DNA of 64,000 nt from Candidatus Aquiluna sp. XM-24bin5 (GTDB lineage: Bacteria > Actinomycetota > Actinomycetia > Actinomycetales > Microbacteriaceae): NCBI GenBank assembly GCA_003149555.1, contig QCWE01000001.1, forward strand, positions 460,546 through 524,545. The letters are read 5' to 3'. Made by a program: the position numbers and the translations under genes. Shown here one piece after another: positions 8,086 to 18,179 of this stretch (position 1 is the stretch's first letter; the number at the start of each line of letters is the position of its first letter). The notes beneath the pieces are model-generated. The model was not told the DNA's origin. It was given only the letters and a program-made list of their open reading frames with translations, and ran no database searches.

Positions 8086-9230
8086 CACCCGCTAAAGTCC
8101 CAATCTGGAGGGACGTCAGGGTCCTAAGGTGGCTCTTCCAGATAGCAGTTCTGGCCATTGTGGGCCTCATTCTTTATTGGATCTGGGGTAACTACCAGAC
8201 CAACGTTGAGCGCAGCAGCGTTCAAACAGATCTTCGTTTCCTCGACAACCCGGCAAGCTTCACGATTCCCGGCAATGATTTTGACCAGAGCTCTCCAGTA
8301 AGAGCCGCATTCGTTCAGGGTTTCCTAAATACGATTCAAGTCGCGATAGTCGGCATCTTTTTTGCAACCATTTTGGGAACCCTCGTAGGTATCGCAAGAC
8401 TTTCAAAGAACTTGGTCGTGCGCTCGATAGCGGCCGCTTACGTGGAGGTCATTAGAAACCTGCCACTTCTTCTGCTGCTTACGTTTATGAACCTGGCGGT
8501 AGTCCTGCAGACATTCCCGCGAATCGAAGACGCGTGGAAGCCGCTGGATCTCTTTGTCATTTCCAATCGCGGCATTGCAATCCCTTGGTTTGAAGGAAGT
8601 GCGGGGCAGCTGAGTCTGCTAATTCTCGCTGGTTTGGCTGCCGCTTTTTTGGTTGTAAAGGTGGAGCGCAGCCGGGCCGACAAGACGGGGCGTCGATCCA
8701 GGGGTCTGCTTTTTGGGACCGTGGCCCTACTTTCGCTGCCGATTATCGGGTGGCTGGTTCTTGGTTACAGTTGGACTCTTCCATTTGTGGATGGAAGAGG
8801 GACCTCAGGAGGGCTCCGACTAGATCCATCGTTCTTTGCCCTGATTGTGGCTCTGGTTGTATACACGAGCAGCCACATTGCCGAAATTGTGCGGGGTTCA
8901 ATCCTTGCCGTACCAAAGGGTCAGGGAGAGGCAGCGGATGCACTTGCCCTGAGTGGTTCGCAGAAGATGCGAATTATCATCCTCCCCCAAGCATTTCGAG
9001 TCGCAATGCCTGCTCTGGGTAATCAATACCTGAACCTCATCAAGAACTCCTCGCTAGGCGCGACCATCAGCTACTTCGAGCTAACCCAGATTGCTCAAAT
9101 TACAGTTGGTAATGGAAGTCCGGCCGTGCCCGCCTTCACCTTGACCCTGCTTGTCTACCTGTCGATTTCTCTGTTCACCTCTCTCTTTGTGAACTACTTC
9201 AACCGAAGATTGGCTTTGGTAGAGCGATGA
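8067..9230 (+). CDS. amino-acid ABC transporter permease (AapQ/BztB-like)
   Basis: Membrane subunit of the polar amino-acid importer, 387 residues. An N-terminal membrane helix (about 25-48) is followed by a periplasmic stretch, then the His/Glu/Gln-type permease core beginning at PVRAAFVQGFLNT. The ATPase-contact EAA-like loop is near 282-300 (GQGEAADALALSGSQKMRI). Like AapQ it is longer than single-domain permeases because of the extra N-terminal helix and a long insert between helices (about 165-235). The start lies in the hairpin described separately; the 3' end overlaps the next permease by four bases. Confidence 0.9.
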   Translation: MSSLPSAPAKVPIWRDVRVLRWLFQIAVLAIVGLILYWIWGNYQTNVERSSVQTDLRFLDNPASFTIPGNDFDQSSPVRAAFVQGFLNTIQVAIVGIFFATILGTLVGIARLSKNLVVRSIAAAYVEVIRNLPLLLLLTFMNLAVVLQTFPRIEDAWKPLDLFVISNRGIAIPWFEGSAGQLSLLILAGLAAAFLVVKVERSRADKTGRRSRGLLFGTVALLSLPIIGWLVLGYSWTLPFVDGRGTSGGLRLDPSFFALIVALVVYTSSHIAEIVRGSILAVPKGQGEAADALALSGSQKMRIIILPQAFRVAMPALGNQYLNLIKNSSLGATISYFELTQIAQITVGNGSPAVPAFTLTLLVYLSISLFTSLFVNYFNRRLALVER

Positions 9231-10414
9231 TTGCCTGGCTGAGAAGAAACCTGTTCAGGACCTGGTGGGACTCCATAATGACCCTGGTTTTTGGCTATGT
9301 CGGGTTATGGGTCATCTGGACAGTAATTGAGTTCGTCTTTGTAACCGGGCGCTGGGAGATTATTCAGGTAAACCTAAAGCTTCTGCTCGTTGGAAGATTC
9401 CCGGATGAGCTGATGTGGCTTGTGGGGGCATCTGTGACAGCACTTGCCTTCTGGGTCGCAGGGGTTGCTGGAGGGGCCAAGGTCGACCCAAACGACATTC
9501 AGTCGCTCCCCCAAAAACTCCTTGATTACACTCGCAGATTTGGCCTGATCGTTGGACTCGCCGGACTTCTTATCTTCCTTGCAGCAGACGTGGCTGCCCT
9601 ACTGCTCGCACTTCAGGTGCTGGGTGGCGTGGTGGCTGGAAGACTGATTGGCAGTCTCAGGCGCAAGCTGAAGGTGATTTCGGCAATCCCAGGAATTATT
9701 TGGCATCCAATGCTCGGTTCACCCGCGATTGCACTAGTCCTGTTAACCCTCATGGAGTCAACTCTCGAAGAGTGGGGCGGCTTCCTAATTAACTTCTACA
9801 TGGCAGTGATAAGTATTGTGCTGTGTTTCCCCCTTGGCGTTTTGCTCGCTTTGGGAAGAAGATCCTCTTTCCCGATTATCAGACTCGTCACTACCACCTA
9901 CATCGAGCTGATTAGGGGTGCGCCACTGTTTGTGCTGCTGCTTTTGGCGGGCGTGGCTCTAGAGTTCTTTATTCCACCCTCAATAGCCCCAGACGCCATC
10001 TTTAGGGGCGTAACGGTATTTACCCTGTTCACTGCCGCATACCTGGCTGAAATTGTCCGGGGAGGGCTGCAGTCGATTCCTAAGGGGCAAACCGAAGCAG
10101 GGAAAGCCCTGGGCCTTAGCACCACGAAGATCACCTATCTGATCACCATGCCACAGGCGCTTAGAAATGTGATCCCTGCGCAGATTGGACAGTTCATCTC
10201 ACTGTTCAAGGACACCACGCTCGCTGGTGCGGCACTGAATATTCTTGATGTTCTAAACGTTGGAACAGCAATCACGAAGCAGCAAGACTTCTTAGGCCAG
10301 GGGCTCATCTATGAGGCCCTGGCCTTTGTGGCGCTGCTGTTCTGGGTCGGCTCCTACGTCATGAGCCGTGAGAGCCAGAGACTAGAAAAGAGACTGGGAG
10401 TTGGTGTGCGATGA
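9227..10414 (+). CDS. amino-acid ABC transporter permease (AapM/BztC-like)
   Basis: Second permease subunit, 395 residues, with about eight hydrophobic segments. Three N-terminal helices (roughly 15-140, including the run around [15 protein letters not shown] and [20 protein letters not shown]) precede the permease core starting near residue 180. The ATPase-contact loop is about 283-300 ([19 protein letters not shown]). Pairing with the preceding permease gives the heterodimeric pore seen in Aap/Bzt systems. ATG in an ATGA overlap at the 5' end and again at the 3' end with the ATPase gene. Confidence 0.9.
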   Translation: MIAWLRRNLFRTWWDSIMTLVFGYVGLWVIWTVIEFVFVTGRWEIIQVNLKLLLVGRFPDELMWLVGASVTALAFWVAGVAGGAKVDPNDIQSLPQKLLDYTRRFGLIVGLAGLLIFLAADVAALLLALQVLGGVVAGRLIGSLRRKLKVISAIPGIIWHPMLGSPAIALVLLTLMESTLEEWGGFLINFYMAVISIVLCFPLGVLLALGRRSSFPIIRLVTTTYIELIRGAPLFVLLLLAGVALEFFIPPSIAPDAIFRGVTVFTLFTAAYLAEIVRGGLQSIPKGQTEAGKALGLSTTKITYLITMPQALRNVIPAQIGQFISLFKDTTLAGAALNILDVLNVGTAITKQQDFLGQGLIYEALAFVALLFWVGSYVMSRESQRLEKRLGVGVR

Positions 10415-11196
10415 GCAAAGAAGTCTTCAAGGACGCAATGCGTATGTCTGGGGATCGCTCCTCAGAAGATGCGATAGTCACAATGGAAGGCGTTTATAAG
10501 CGCTTCAAGGACTTTGAGGCCCTGAAGGACATCAATTTCCAAGTAGGCAAGCAAGAGGTTGTTGTTGTCATTGGCCCAAGTGGTTCGGGTAAGTCAACAC
10601 TGATCAGGTGCATCAATCGCCTTGAGGAACACGACGACGGCCGGATTATCGTGGACGGCACCGAGCTCACCACGGACGTTCGCAACATTCAAGAGATTCG
10701 CAAAGAGACCGGCATGGTCTTCCAGAGCTTTAATCTCTTTCCTCACCTCACAGTGCTTGCGAACATTGCTCTTGCGCCACGGCAGGTCAGAGGAGTGCCC
10801 AAGGGCGAAGCCGAGCAACTTGCCAGAGAACTGCTCGAACGAGTAAAGATTCCAGAGCAGGCCGATAAGTACCCTGCCCAGCTCTCAGGAGGTCAGCAGC
10901 AGCGCGTTGCGATTGCGCGATCATTGGCCATGAAACCCAAGGTAATGCTGTTTGATGAGCCGACCTCCGCGCTGGACCCAGAAATGATTAACGAGGTATT
11001 GGACGCAATCAAGCAGCTAGCCAAAGAGGGAATGACTATGGTCGTGGTGACCCACGAGATGGGCTTTGCCAAAGAGGTAGCTGACCGAGTCGTCTTCATG
11101 GCAGACGGTGAGATTGTTGAGGTCGGCACCCCAGCCGAGATTTTCGACAGCCCTCAGGAAGAGCGCACTAAGAAGTTCCTGGCTCAGATTCTCTAG
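10411..11196 (+). CDS. amino-acid ABC transporter ATP-binding protein (AapP/BztD-like)
   Basis: Cytoplasmic ATPase that drives the importer, 261 residues. Walker [10 protein letters not shown] is near 53-61, the Q-loop is in [15 protein letters not shown], the ABC signature is [17 protein letters not shown] near 158, Walker B is [14 protein letters not shown], and the H-loop is [10 protein letters not shown]. An unusual 24-residue leader precedes the first strand ([10 protein letters not shown]), so a later start is possible, but the ATGA overlap with the permease supports the chosen one. The stop overlaps that of convergent pulA (CTAG). Confidence 0.95.
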   Translation: MSKEVFKDAMRMSGDRSSEDAIVTMEGVYKRFKDFEALKDINFQVGKQEVVVVIGPSGSGKSTLIRCINRLEEHDDGRIIVDGTELTTDVRNIQEIRKETGMVFQSFNLFPHLTVLANIALAPRQVRGVPKGEAEQLARELLERVKIPEQADKYPAQLSGGQQQRVAIARSLAMKPKVMLFDEPTSALDPEMINEVLDAIKQLAKEGMTMVVVTHEMGFAKEVADRVVFMADGEIVEVGTPAEIFDSPQEERTKKFLAQIL

Positions 11197-13793
11197 TCCT
11201 GGAACAGGACCATAGTTGTTTGGCCTGCTACCTCAGCAGCGCCTGTAACCTCACCCAAGGCGGTGGTTCCCGACCTCTCCCCCTCAACTGCGATGCTCCA
11301 GCTTCCCGCAGGAAGATCAACCGAAACAGAGGCCTCGTTTGGATTGTGGATAACGACAATCTTCGACCAGGAATCCCCAGCTGACTTGCCATCTAATTCA
11401 TATGCAATCACCGAGGTTGGGCCAAAGAATTCAAGGTTTCGCTTCACAGCACTCGCGGTCCTCATCCGGAATGCCGGATGTTCCTTACGCAGCTCTATCA
11501 ACCCCTTGAAGTAATCAACTGTGGTGATATTTTTGGGACGCTCAGCCCAACGTAGGGCATTGACAGAATCTGGAGACTTGTAGCTGTTTTCGTCTCCGTC
11601 CTTACTGCGCTCAAACTCCTGACCAGCATGAATAAATGCGATGCCTTGCGCCAAGAGCGCTATTGAGCTTGCGAACCTATGAATTCTGCCGAGATCGTCT
11701 TCAGAAGCCCCTGGGACACTGGCGACAAGTTTGTCGTGGAGGGTGAGGTTGTCATGGGCCTCCACGTAGCTAACGGACTGCGAGGGAGCTATTTCACCCC
11801 ACTGGCCGCCAATGCCGCCACCGAAGTTGATCTGCCCCACAATGCCCTCCATGACCTGGTTGCGAGCTGAGGTCTTAGCCGTGGCCCAGCCATTGTCGCT
11901 GGAGTTGAAGACAGATCCCTTGATGCCGTCTCTAATGCCGTCATTGAAATGCGCAATTCCAGGCATCTGATAAGCATTGAGCTGGTTTGCCTTGAGCTCG
12001 GAATCAAGAATGTTCCCCATGTTCCAGCCCTCGCCAATGATGATGAAGGTTGGATCAATCTTGCTGACCTCTGCACGAATCTGATTCATGGTCTCCACAT
12101 CGTGAATACCCATAAGGTCAAAGCGGAACCCGCCTAGGCCATACTCCTTGGCCCAGAAGGTTGCACTCTCAACAATGAACTTGCGCACCATTGAACGCTC
12201 CGATGCGACCTCGTTGCCGACTCCGGTTCCGTTTGCCCAGCTGCCGTCAGAGTTCGTCCGGAAGTAATAACCGGGGACAATTTTCTGGAAACTGTGTGTG
12301 GTGACGTCGTAGACGTGGTTGTAGACCACATCCATGATGACCCTTATGCCACGTTCGTTCAGGTACTTGATTGCCGTTTTTAGCTCAAGTATCCGGTTGA
12401 CCGGATCGTAGGGGTCCGTCGCGTAACTTCCCTCCGGCACGTTGTAGTTCAACGGGTCGTAACCCCAATTGAACTGATCGTTTCGCGTCTCGTCGATCGA
12501 TGCGTAGTCGTAGATTGGTATTAGCTGAAGGTGTGTGATGCCTAGCTCAGCTATTGCGTCAATACCGGTTGGATTTGCAGCTGAACCTGTCCCCTCCTCG
12601 GTTAGTGAGATGAACTTTCCAGGGTTGCTAATTCCACTGGATTCATTCATGCCTAGATCTCTCACGTGTAGCTCGTAAATAACAGCATCGGTTGGATTGC
12701 CGCTAAATGGGGCTCTCTGCGCCCTCCAGCCGGTTGGATTGGTCCTTGTCAGGTCAACAATGACGCCCCGCTGCCCGTTCACCGTAGCGGCATAGACGTA
12801 AGGATCAACTGCCTCAGTCTTCTTTGTCCCGAAGAAGACCTCATAGTTGTATACCGTTAGGTGTTGGTCACCGGTTAGTCGATGCTCCCAAGTTCCATTT
12901 GGCCCCTTGGACATAGGTATCCTCATGTCCAAGCCGCCCTCAGTTGACTTATAAATCAATAGGTTCACGTCTGAGGCGGTTGGCGCCCAAACTCTAAGCG
13001 TGGTTGCGGTGCGCGAGTAGATTGGCCCCAGCTCACCATCAAAGTGGTAGAGCTCGGCAAATGCCTCTGAGCCAAACACTCGACCTGGCACCAAAGATCT
13101 CGCGCCAAAGTACTGACTCGTTACCTGGTAGCTCTGGCCCAGATCTATGTCTTGCGCAAGCTCAATCACGAGCTCAGAGGAAACTGGGTTTACAAACTTT
13201 GATTTGAGCACTCCAGGGATCTTTGCTCCATCTTGTGAAACCACGAATATGAAGTCCTCTGCGACAGCCGCAGTGTCGACCTTCTCATTTGTGGTGATGC
13301 TTATCTCCCGCAGGGAATCAATGCTGGCACCTAGGAACTTGGGTCCGGTCTCAGGTTCTTCGTAGTAGATTTCCGACTCTCCTTGGACCAACCAAATCTC
13401 GGCGACGCCAGATTCATCAAATTGACTCACAAACCGATCTTCGGCCACATCTTTTGCCCAATCATTTGTTCGCACGATGATGCCTACGCTCGCGACATCT
13501 GCGGTGTCTGGAACTGTGGCCCTAGCAACAACACCGAACTCGTCTTCCTCGGTGAACTCATAAACAGCACCCTCAGCGCCCTCTGGCCAGAGCCACAGGT
13601 TCCATGGGTCGTACTCACCGTCATAACGGAGGTAGTGAACGATAAGGGTCTTGTCCTGGGTTTCAGGAGAGGCTTGCTCGGATGCCGAGGGTGTGGGTTG
13701 CTGAGCAGATGGAGTAGGTGCAGGAGCCACGCAGCCCGCGAGCAAAACTAGAACCAAACCAAATAGCCCAAGATGTCTTACCGTCTTCGACAT
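11193..13793 (-). CDS. pulA: type I pullulanase, predicted lipoprotein
   Basis: Cleaves alpha-1,6 links in pullulan, glycogen or starch-derived dextrins, probably on the outer face of the membrane. The start is the ATG with AAGGGGAGAG upstream (866 residues); the signal ends in lipobox LLAGC (Cys21) followed by a Pro/Ser/Thr/Gln linker. Then come a CBM41-like domain (about 45-135), a CBM48-like domain with [18 protein letters not shown] near 260, and the GH13 barrel. The barrel shows the pullulanase motif [15 protein letters not shown], nucleophile Asp in [12 protein letters not shown], acid Glu in IIGEGWN and VEAHDN. It follows a tRNA by 30 bases. No maltodextrin transporter is in the window. 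Confidence 0.92.
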   Translation of the reverse strand: MSKTVRHLGLFGLVLVLLAGCVAPAPTPSAQQPTPSASEQASPETQDKTLIVHYLRYDGEYDPWNLWLWPEGAEGAVYEFTEEDEFGVVARATVPDTADVASVGIIVRTNDWAKDVAEDRFVSQFDESGVAEIWLVQGESEIYYEEPETGPKFLGASIDSLREISITTNEKVDTAAVAEDFIFVVSQDGAKIPGVLKSKFVNPVSSELVIELAQDIDLGQSYQVTSQYFGARSLVPGRVFGSEAFAELYHFDGELGPIYSRTATTLRVWAPTASDVNLLIYKSTEGGLDMRIPMSKGPNGTWEHRLTGDQHLTVYNYEVFFGTKKTEAVDPYVYAATVNGQRGVIVDLTRTNPTGWRAQRAPFSGNPTDAVIYELHVRDLGMNESSGISNPGKFISLTEEGTGSAANPTGIDAIAELGITHLQLIPIYDYASIDETRNDQFNWGYDPLNYNVPEGSYATDPYDPVNRILELKTAIKYLNERGIRVIMDVVYNHVYDVTTHSFQKIVPGYYFRTNSDGSWANGTGVGNEVASERSMVRKFIVESATFWAKEYGLGGFRFDLMGIHDVETMNQIRAEVSKIDPTFIIIGEGWNMGNILDSELKANQLNAYQMPGIAHFNDGIRDGIKGSVFNSSDNGWATAKTSARNQVMEGIVGQINFGGGIGGQWGEIAPSQSVSYVEAHDNLTLHDKLVASVPGASEDDLGRIHRFASSIALLAQGIAFIHAGQEFERSKDGDENSYKSPDSVNALRWAERPKNITTVDYFKGLIELRKEHPAFRMRTASAVKRNLEFFGPTSVIAYELDGKSAGDSWSKIVVIHNPNEASVSVDLPAGSWSIAVEGERSGTTALGEVTGAAEVAGQTTMVLFQD

Positions 13794-13823
13794 GCCTCTC
13801 CCCTTTGAGAACAATTTAGATCG

Positions 13824-13897
13824 TGGGGCGTGCGGGACTTGAACCCGCGACCGACGGATTATGAGTCCGCTGCTCTAACCGGCTGAGCTAACGCCCC
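13824..13897 (-). tRNA. tRNA with CAU anticodon, probably tRNA-Ile2 (alternatively elongator Met)
   Basis: A 74-nt cloverleaf reads on the minus strand: acceptor GGGGCGT pairs with ACGCCCC, discriminator A, anticodon stem GCGGA/TCCGT and loop CTCATAA, T arm GCGGG-TTCAAGT-CCCGC. CCA is not encoded. The anticodon is CAU. The TTAGCTCAG D-arm entry and the ACTCATAATC / GGTCGC / TTCAAGTCC pattern resemble bacterial tRNA-Ile2, whose CAU is changed to lysidine-AU by TilS. Elongator Met shares the anticodon, and I cannot separate the two for certain without a model score. Confidence 0.9.
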
Positions 13898-13900
13898 CAG

Positions 13901-13926
13901 CCAGTGACGAGTTTACCCGCCACTGG
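13901..13926 (-). other. stem-loop between BASS transporter gene and CAU tRNA
   Basis: CCAGTGGCG and CGTCACTGG pair over 9 bp (one G-U) around an 8-base loop, three bases before the tRNA 5' end and about 19 bases after the transporter stop. No U-run follows, so a terminator is unlikely. A processing signal for releasing the tRNA from a longer transcript is possible but unproven. Confidence 0.45.
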
Positions 13927-13944
13927 GCCAACCAGCTCCACGCT

Positions 13945-14907
13945 CTAGAGGAGGTTTGGTATCTTCTGCTCAGCTGCGAGGTTTGCCCTTCTGAAGACCA
14001 GGGTCACTGCCGTAGAAATCAGCACAATAAACAGTGAATAGAGCGCTGGGACCAACAGGATCTGGTCGATGCCTGGGTTATCGATGTAAACGGCGATAAT
14101 CACGGCAATAGCCAGCGGACCGTTGTTAATACCCGTCTCGAGCGCTACTGTGCGAGCGTTCATTGGGTGCATGCGGAAGAGCTTCGTTAGGTAGTAGGCA
14201 ACCGTGATACCGACAAGCCCCATACCTATCGCAACAGCGTAGGTTGGCCACTCTGTCGTCATCAGAAGCTGCCAGTTCCTTGGCACCCAGATGATGATGA
14301 GGAATGGGATAAACAACAGACCCAAAGCCCCACCAATGAGCTCCAAGACAGCGCCGATGTTTGCACTGAGGCGCCTGATTAGCATGCCCAGACCGACTGG
14401 AACTATAAGTCCAAATATCACGAGGGCAAGCTCGCTGAATTCGATGCTGAGGGACTCGTCCAGCCCGAGGAAGTTGGAGTATAGGAACAGTGCTGCCGGG
14501 GTCATTATGAAGGCCCAAAGTGTCGAATTCACCGTCATCGTCACGCTCAAAGCCAAGTTTCCCTTTGAAAAGTATGTGAAAAGGTTTGAGGTTGTTCCGG
14601 CCGGGACGCTTCCCATAATCAGCGCTCCCAGGGCCACAAGAATCATTCCCTCGGTCGAAGAGAAGGGTAGGAGCACAGAGATGATTAGCAGGTAAGTCAC
14701 TAGCGGCATGATGCCAAACTGAGTCAGCCAACCTATGACAAGTCCCCAGGGTCGCCTTAGGGCAAGCCCAAAGTCCTTGGGAGTAAGTCCGGCACCTAGA
14801 CCGAACATAATTGTCACCACGAAGATGCGAAGCAGCAGCTCCTCAAACTCGTTGACAACAGTTGCTGCGTTGGCAGTCTCGTCTGCCAGGATCATTAGTT
14901 CCATCAT
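13945..14907 (-). CDS. bile acid:sodium symporter (BASS) family transporter
   Basis: An integral membrane protein of 320 residues with about nine hydrophobic segments and the BASS/SBF fold pattern: MFGLGAGLTPKDF after the first helix, PAGTTSNLFTYFSKGNLALS (discontinuous helix with conserved Asn) near 104-123, and the second crossover VALETGINNGPLAIAV near 255-270. The glutamate and asparagine of these motifs fit sodium coordination. Bacterial members import organic anions such as pantoate or keto acids; the substrate is unknown. It begins two bases after the acyl-CoA ligase stop, so the two are co-transcribed. The first ATG (MMELM) could be either of two. Confidence 0.85.
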   Translation of the reverse strand: MMELMILADETANAATVVNEFEELLLRIFVVTIMFGLGAGLTPKDFGLALRRPWGLVIGWLTQFGIMPLVTYLLIISVLLPFSSTEGMILVALGALIMGSVPAGTTSNLFTYFSKGNLALSVTMTVNSTLWAFIMTPAALFLYSNFLGLDESLSIEFSELALVIFGLIVPVGLGMLIRRLSANIGAVLELIGGALGLLFIPFLIIIWVPRNWQLLMTTEWPTYAVAIGMGLVGITVAYYLTKLFRMHPMNARTVALETGINNGPLAIAVIIAVYIDNPGIDQILLVPALYSLFIVLISTAVTLVFRRANLAAEQKIPNLL

Positions 14908-14909
14908 GG

Positions 14910-16634
14910 CTATGCTCCCTTGCTTGCTTCGCCGGCCTTGGATCCGGCAAGTGCTGAATCCCTGAGTTCTCTGCGAAGAATCTTTCCGATTGGGCTCTTT
15001 GGCAGCTCATCTACGAATGTCACCACGGCTGGGACCTTGTAGGCGGCCATGTGCTCCCTACAGTAGGAGATGATCTCGTCCCGAGATGGCTCCTGGAGAG
15101 AGGAGACGACAAAGGCGGCCACCTTTTCGCCGCTCTTTTCATCAGGGATCCCGATGACGCCAACCTCGGTAACGCCATCCATCGCTGCGATGGTCTCCTC
15201 AATCTGGTTTGGATAGACGTTGAAACCGCTGACAAGAATCATGTCCTTCTTGCGGTCAACGATTTTGAAGTAACCGTCCTCGTCCATTTCTCCGATGTCA
15301 CCGGTGTGAAGCCAACCATCGACGAGGGTTGACTTGGTCTCATCCTCACGTTGCCAGTAGCCCTTCATAATCTGCGGACCCTTGGCGACCAACTCTCCCG
15401 CCTCGCCCTGCTTGACAGGCTTACCGTTTTCATCAACGCATCGCATGAGGGTCGACGGAACTGGGATTCCAATGGACCCGACCTTTACCTTGCCACCTAG
15501 GGGGTTGAACGAGAGCACAGGCGAAGACTCTGTGAGGCCGTAACCCTCGACAATTGGTGTCCCCGTAACGCTCTGCCATTTCTCTGCAACCGACTCGTGC
15601 AGCGCCATTCCACCGGCGGCAGAGGCCACAAGGTGCTTTGGAGGGCTATCCGTGAACCATCGCTCATTTAGCAGAGCATTGAAAAGGGTATTCACGCCGC
15701 TGAGCCATGTGACCTTGTAGTTCTCGAATGCTCGTCGGAGGTTCGAAGGTGGCCTCGGGGTTGGAATAAGGATGTTCCTGGCGCCCACGTAGTAGAAGCC
15801 CAGCAGGTTAACCGTGAAGGCGAAGATGTGATACAGCGGCAAAGCAGTCAGAACAATCTCTTTGCCATCGCGGATGTACTTGCCGTTCATTTGAAGCATC
15901 TGAATGGTGTTTGCAACCAGGTTCCCGTGGGAAAGCATTGCTCCCTTCGAGACTCCTGTGGTGCCTCCCGTGTACTGGAGTGCCGCGAGGGACTCACTGT
16001 CCATGCCAACCAAGTAATCCTTGCCAGATGCCTTTGCTTTGCCCTTTGCTATCGCATCCCTAAAAAGGGTGTGTGAGACCTCGACAGGCGGCAAGGATCT
16101 GCTCCAGAATCGCTGGACGCCACGGATAACTTTGTCGACGACCTTCGGGAAATACTCAGAAATTTTGACGGTCACGACGGTCTCGATGTTGGTCTTACCG
16201 ATGACCTCTGGCAACCGATCCGCAAACATGTCGATTACTACAAGCGCCTTTGCACCCGAATCCCGGAACTGGTGGACCATTTCGGGGGCGGTGTACAGAG
16301 GGTTGGTGTTGACAATGACGCAACCGGCCTTCAGGATGCCAAAGGCTACGACTGGATAGCTCAAACAATTTGGCATTTGAACGGCAACCCTGTCCCCTTG
16401 GGCGAGACCCAGTTCCTCGCGCAAATAGGCCGCAAAATAGTCTGAAAGCTCGTCGACCCTCTCGTATGTTAGGGTGCCGTTCATTCCATTCGGCATTACC
16501 TGTGTGAAGGCCTTCTGCCCGGAGTACTTCTTGGAGGCCTCTGAAAGCATTGAAGGCAGGTGCTGGTGGGGAATCTCGGGAAGTTCTTTTGCTACCTCTG
16601 GCGGGTAGTTGTCAAGCCAAATTGCGTCGGTCAT
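14910..16634 (-). CDS. long-chain fatty-acid-CoA ligase
   Basis: Activates fatty acids with ATP and CoA. The start is the ATG at 16634 (MTDAIWLDN) with GAAGGAGAG just upstream, giving 574 residues; the longer open frame to 16853 would overlap the glycosyltransferase and has no family similarity. ANL-superfamily motifs are present: YTGGTTGVSKGAMLSHGN (P-loop), EGYGLTESSPV, GWLHTGDIGEMDEDGY, and the catalytic lysine near the C-terminus in PKSPIGKILRREL. It leads a unit with the BASS transporter. TACAAT at 16702-16697 may be a -10, but no good -35 is present. Confidence 0.93.
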   Translation of the reverse strand: MTDAIWLDNYPPEVAKELPEIPHQHLPSMLSEASKKYSGQKAFTQVMPNGMNGTLTYERVDELSDYFAAYLREELGLAQGDRVAVQMPNCLSYPVVAFGILKAGCVIVNTNPLYTAPEMVHQFRDSGAKALVVIDMFADRLPEVIGKTNIETVVTVKISEYFPKVVDKVIRGVQRFWSRSLPPVEVSHTLFRDAIAKGKAKASGKDYLVGMDSESLAALQYTGGTTGVSKGAMLSHGNLVANTIQMLQMNGKYIRDGKEIVLTALPLYHIFAFTVNLLGFYYVGARNILIPTPRPPSNLRRAFENYKVTWLSGVNTLFNALLNERWFTDSPPKHLVASAAGGMALHESVAEKWQSVTGTPIVEGYGLTESSPVLSFNPLGGKVKVGSIGIPVPSTLMRCVDENGKPVKQGEAGELVAKGPQIMKGYWQREDETKSTLVDGWLHTGDIGEMDEDGYFKIVDRKKDMILVSGFNVYPNQIEETIAAMDGVTEVGVIGIPDEKSGEKVAAFVVSSLQEPSRDEIISYCREHMAAYKVPAVVTFVDELPKSPIGKILRRELRDSALAGSKAGEASKGA

Positions 16635-16761
16635 GGACTCTCCTTCGTCGACTACCTGGTCCGACGAAGCGCCGGCACTGGAGTCTTCTAAGAAAGATTG
16701 TAGGCAGAAACCTGCTGGCTCGTAGAGAAACTTGCCATTTGCATTGGCAGAACTGTAGTGA

Positions 16762-18177
16762 CTACTGCCCGCGACGCTTACGAATCTTCTTGGCCTGTCG
16801 CTTGACCTCAGCGCGTAGCTCACCAATTTGCCCAAGAACTCCCTCTCGGACACCCGATAAACGCTCTCTCGCCTCTTGGCCTATATCCTCAGCTCGCCTG
16901 CGCAGGGCCACCGCGTCCTCGCGCCATTCATTTAGACGGGCACGCACAGACTCATTCAGTCTTCCGATAGGCAGCATGTAGGCAGGTCTGTTGTCGTCCG
17001 TCGTTGGCACGGCCTCGCCAATACCCTGGTAGAGGTCTTCGAAGATTTTCAATGTCCGCTCTATGTCATGCGAACGAATCAAGTGGAGTGAGTTCTCACT
17101 AAGCCTGGCTAGTTCGGCCTTGTCGGCTCCAAGGACCCGTCGGAGCCTATCTGCTAGACGGTCGACATCTCCTGGAGGGAAGAGGTAGCCGTTGTCCCCG
17201 TCGTGAACCAGATGCGGCAGAGCCATTGCGTCAGCTCCAATGACGGGCCTACCGCTGGCCATCGCTTCCATGGTTGCTATCGATTGAAGCTCAGCGATTG
17301 AGGGCATCACAAATACCGTGCAGCGCTCGTAAATCCCGGGAAGTTCTTGATCGCTGACGTGTCCCAAAAAGCTGACCCGGTCTGAAATTTCAAGGTTCTC
17401 CGCAAGGGCCTTGAGTCTCTCGCGCTCACCTCCGTCGCCGACAAGTTCTACGCGAAGGTTTGGATACTCGGTGAGTTTTGCAGCAGCTCTGAGCAGGACG
17501 TCAATCTTCTTCTCGTCGTCGAGACGGCCGAGGAACAAAGCCACTGGATTTGAATTGCTGGTGGGGGTGTTATTTGCAAACCTTGAGGCATCGATGCCAC
17601 AGCTGATCGCGAGGACTCCCCTAACCCCAGCTGCATTTTCGAGAAGTTCCGCTGCGCGCTTCGTCGGTGTTGTCAGAGCGTCCATTTTCCTAAGGATGCG
17701 GCCTGCGTCAGCCCAGATGATCTTCATGGCGAGAGGATGTAAGAAATTTGGTAGTAGCGAATAGCGCATCAAATTCTCTGGCATTACGTGGTTGGTTGCT
17801 ATCACCCTTAGTTTTTGCCTACGGGCTGCGCGCAGGGCGAAGCGCCCGACCATAAGGTGGGACTGGATGTGGACCGCATGCGGTCTGACCTCTGCGAGCA
17901 CACCCGCAATCTTTTTCGTCATACCCCAGGGCTCAGGCCAACGAAGAGTCTTGTGCTGCGGAACCTTGTGAGAGCGAAGGCGGTGAACAATCATGTCCAC
18001 GCCGTCATGGTTTTCGATCCTTGGCCCCTCCGAGGTATCAAACGCAGGGGCGATGATGTGGACCTCGTGACCCTTTCGAACGAGCCCTCCCGCTAACCGC
18101 TCGGCGAACCGAGCAGCTCCGTTGATGTCTGGGGCAAAGGTGTCACATGGGATGACAATACGAAGTGAACCTGCCAT
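16762..18177 (-). CDS. GT4-type glycosyltransferase with basic helical C-terminal extension
   Basis: Retaining GT-B glycosyltransferase, 471 residues. The N-terminal domain begins RIVIPCDTFAPDINGAARFA, the acceptor side typical of mannosyl- and glucosyl-transferases acting on lipids. The donor domain shows FLGRLDDEKKIDVLLRAA near 218 and the E-x7-E motif in PSIAELQSIATMEAMASGRP. The last 80 or so residues are unusual: an Arg/Glu/Ala-rich helix with heptad-like spacing ending in RQAKKIRKRRGQ, which could bind membrane phosphates. It starts two bases after the DMT transporter stop. Sugar and acceptor are unknown; a mannosylated glycolipid would fit actinobacteria. Confidence 0.85.
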   Translation of the reverse strand: MAGSLRIVIPCDTFAPDINGAARFAERLAGGLVRKGHEVHIIAPAFDTSEGPRIENHDGVDMIVHRLRSHKVPQHKTLRWPEPWGMTKKIAGVLAEVRPHAVHIQSHLMVGRFALRAARRQKLRVIATNHVMPENLMRYSLLPNFLHPLAMKIIWADAGRILRKMDALTTPTKRAAELLENAAGVRGVLAISCGIDASRFANNTPTSNSNPVALFLGRLDDEKKIDVLLRAAAKLTEYPNLRVELVGDGGERERLKALAENLEISDRVSFLGHVSDQELPGIYERCTVFVMPSIAELQSIATMEAMASGRPVIGADAMALPHLVHDGDNGYLFPPGDVDRLADRLRRVLGADKAELARLSENSLHLIRSHDIERTLKIFEDLYQGIGEAVPTTDDNRPAYMLPIGRLNESVRARLNEWREDAVALRRRAEDIGQEARERLSGVREGVLGQIGELRAEVKRQAKKIRKRRGQ

Positions 18178-18179
18178 AA

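Noticed and set aside
14126..14731. 201-codon second minus-strand frame inside the BASS transporter gene
   Set aside because: It overlaps the transporter in another frame, and the product is rich in His, Arg and Pro with no membrane pattern or family motif.
16635..16853. 73-codon N-terminal extension of the acyl-CoA ligase frame
   Set aside because: It overlaps the end of the glycosyltransferase gene and has no family similarity, while the ATG at 16634 has a strong GGAGAG site.
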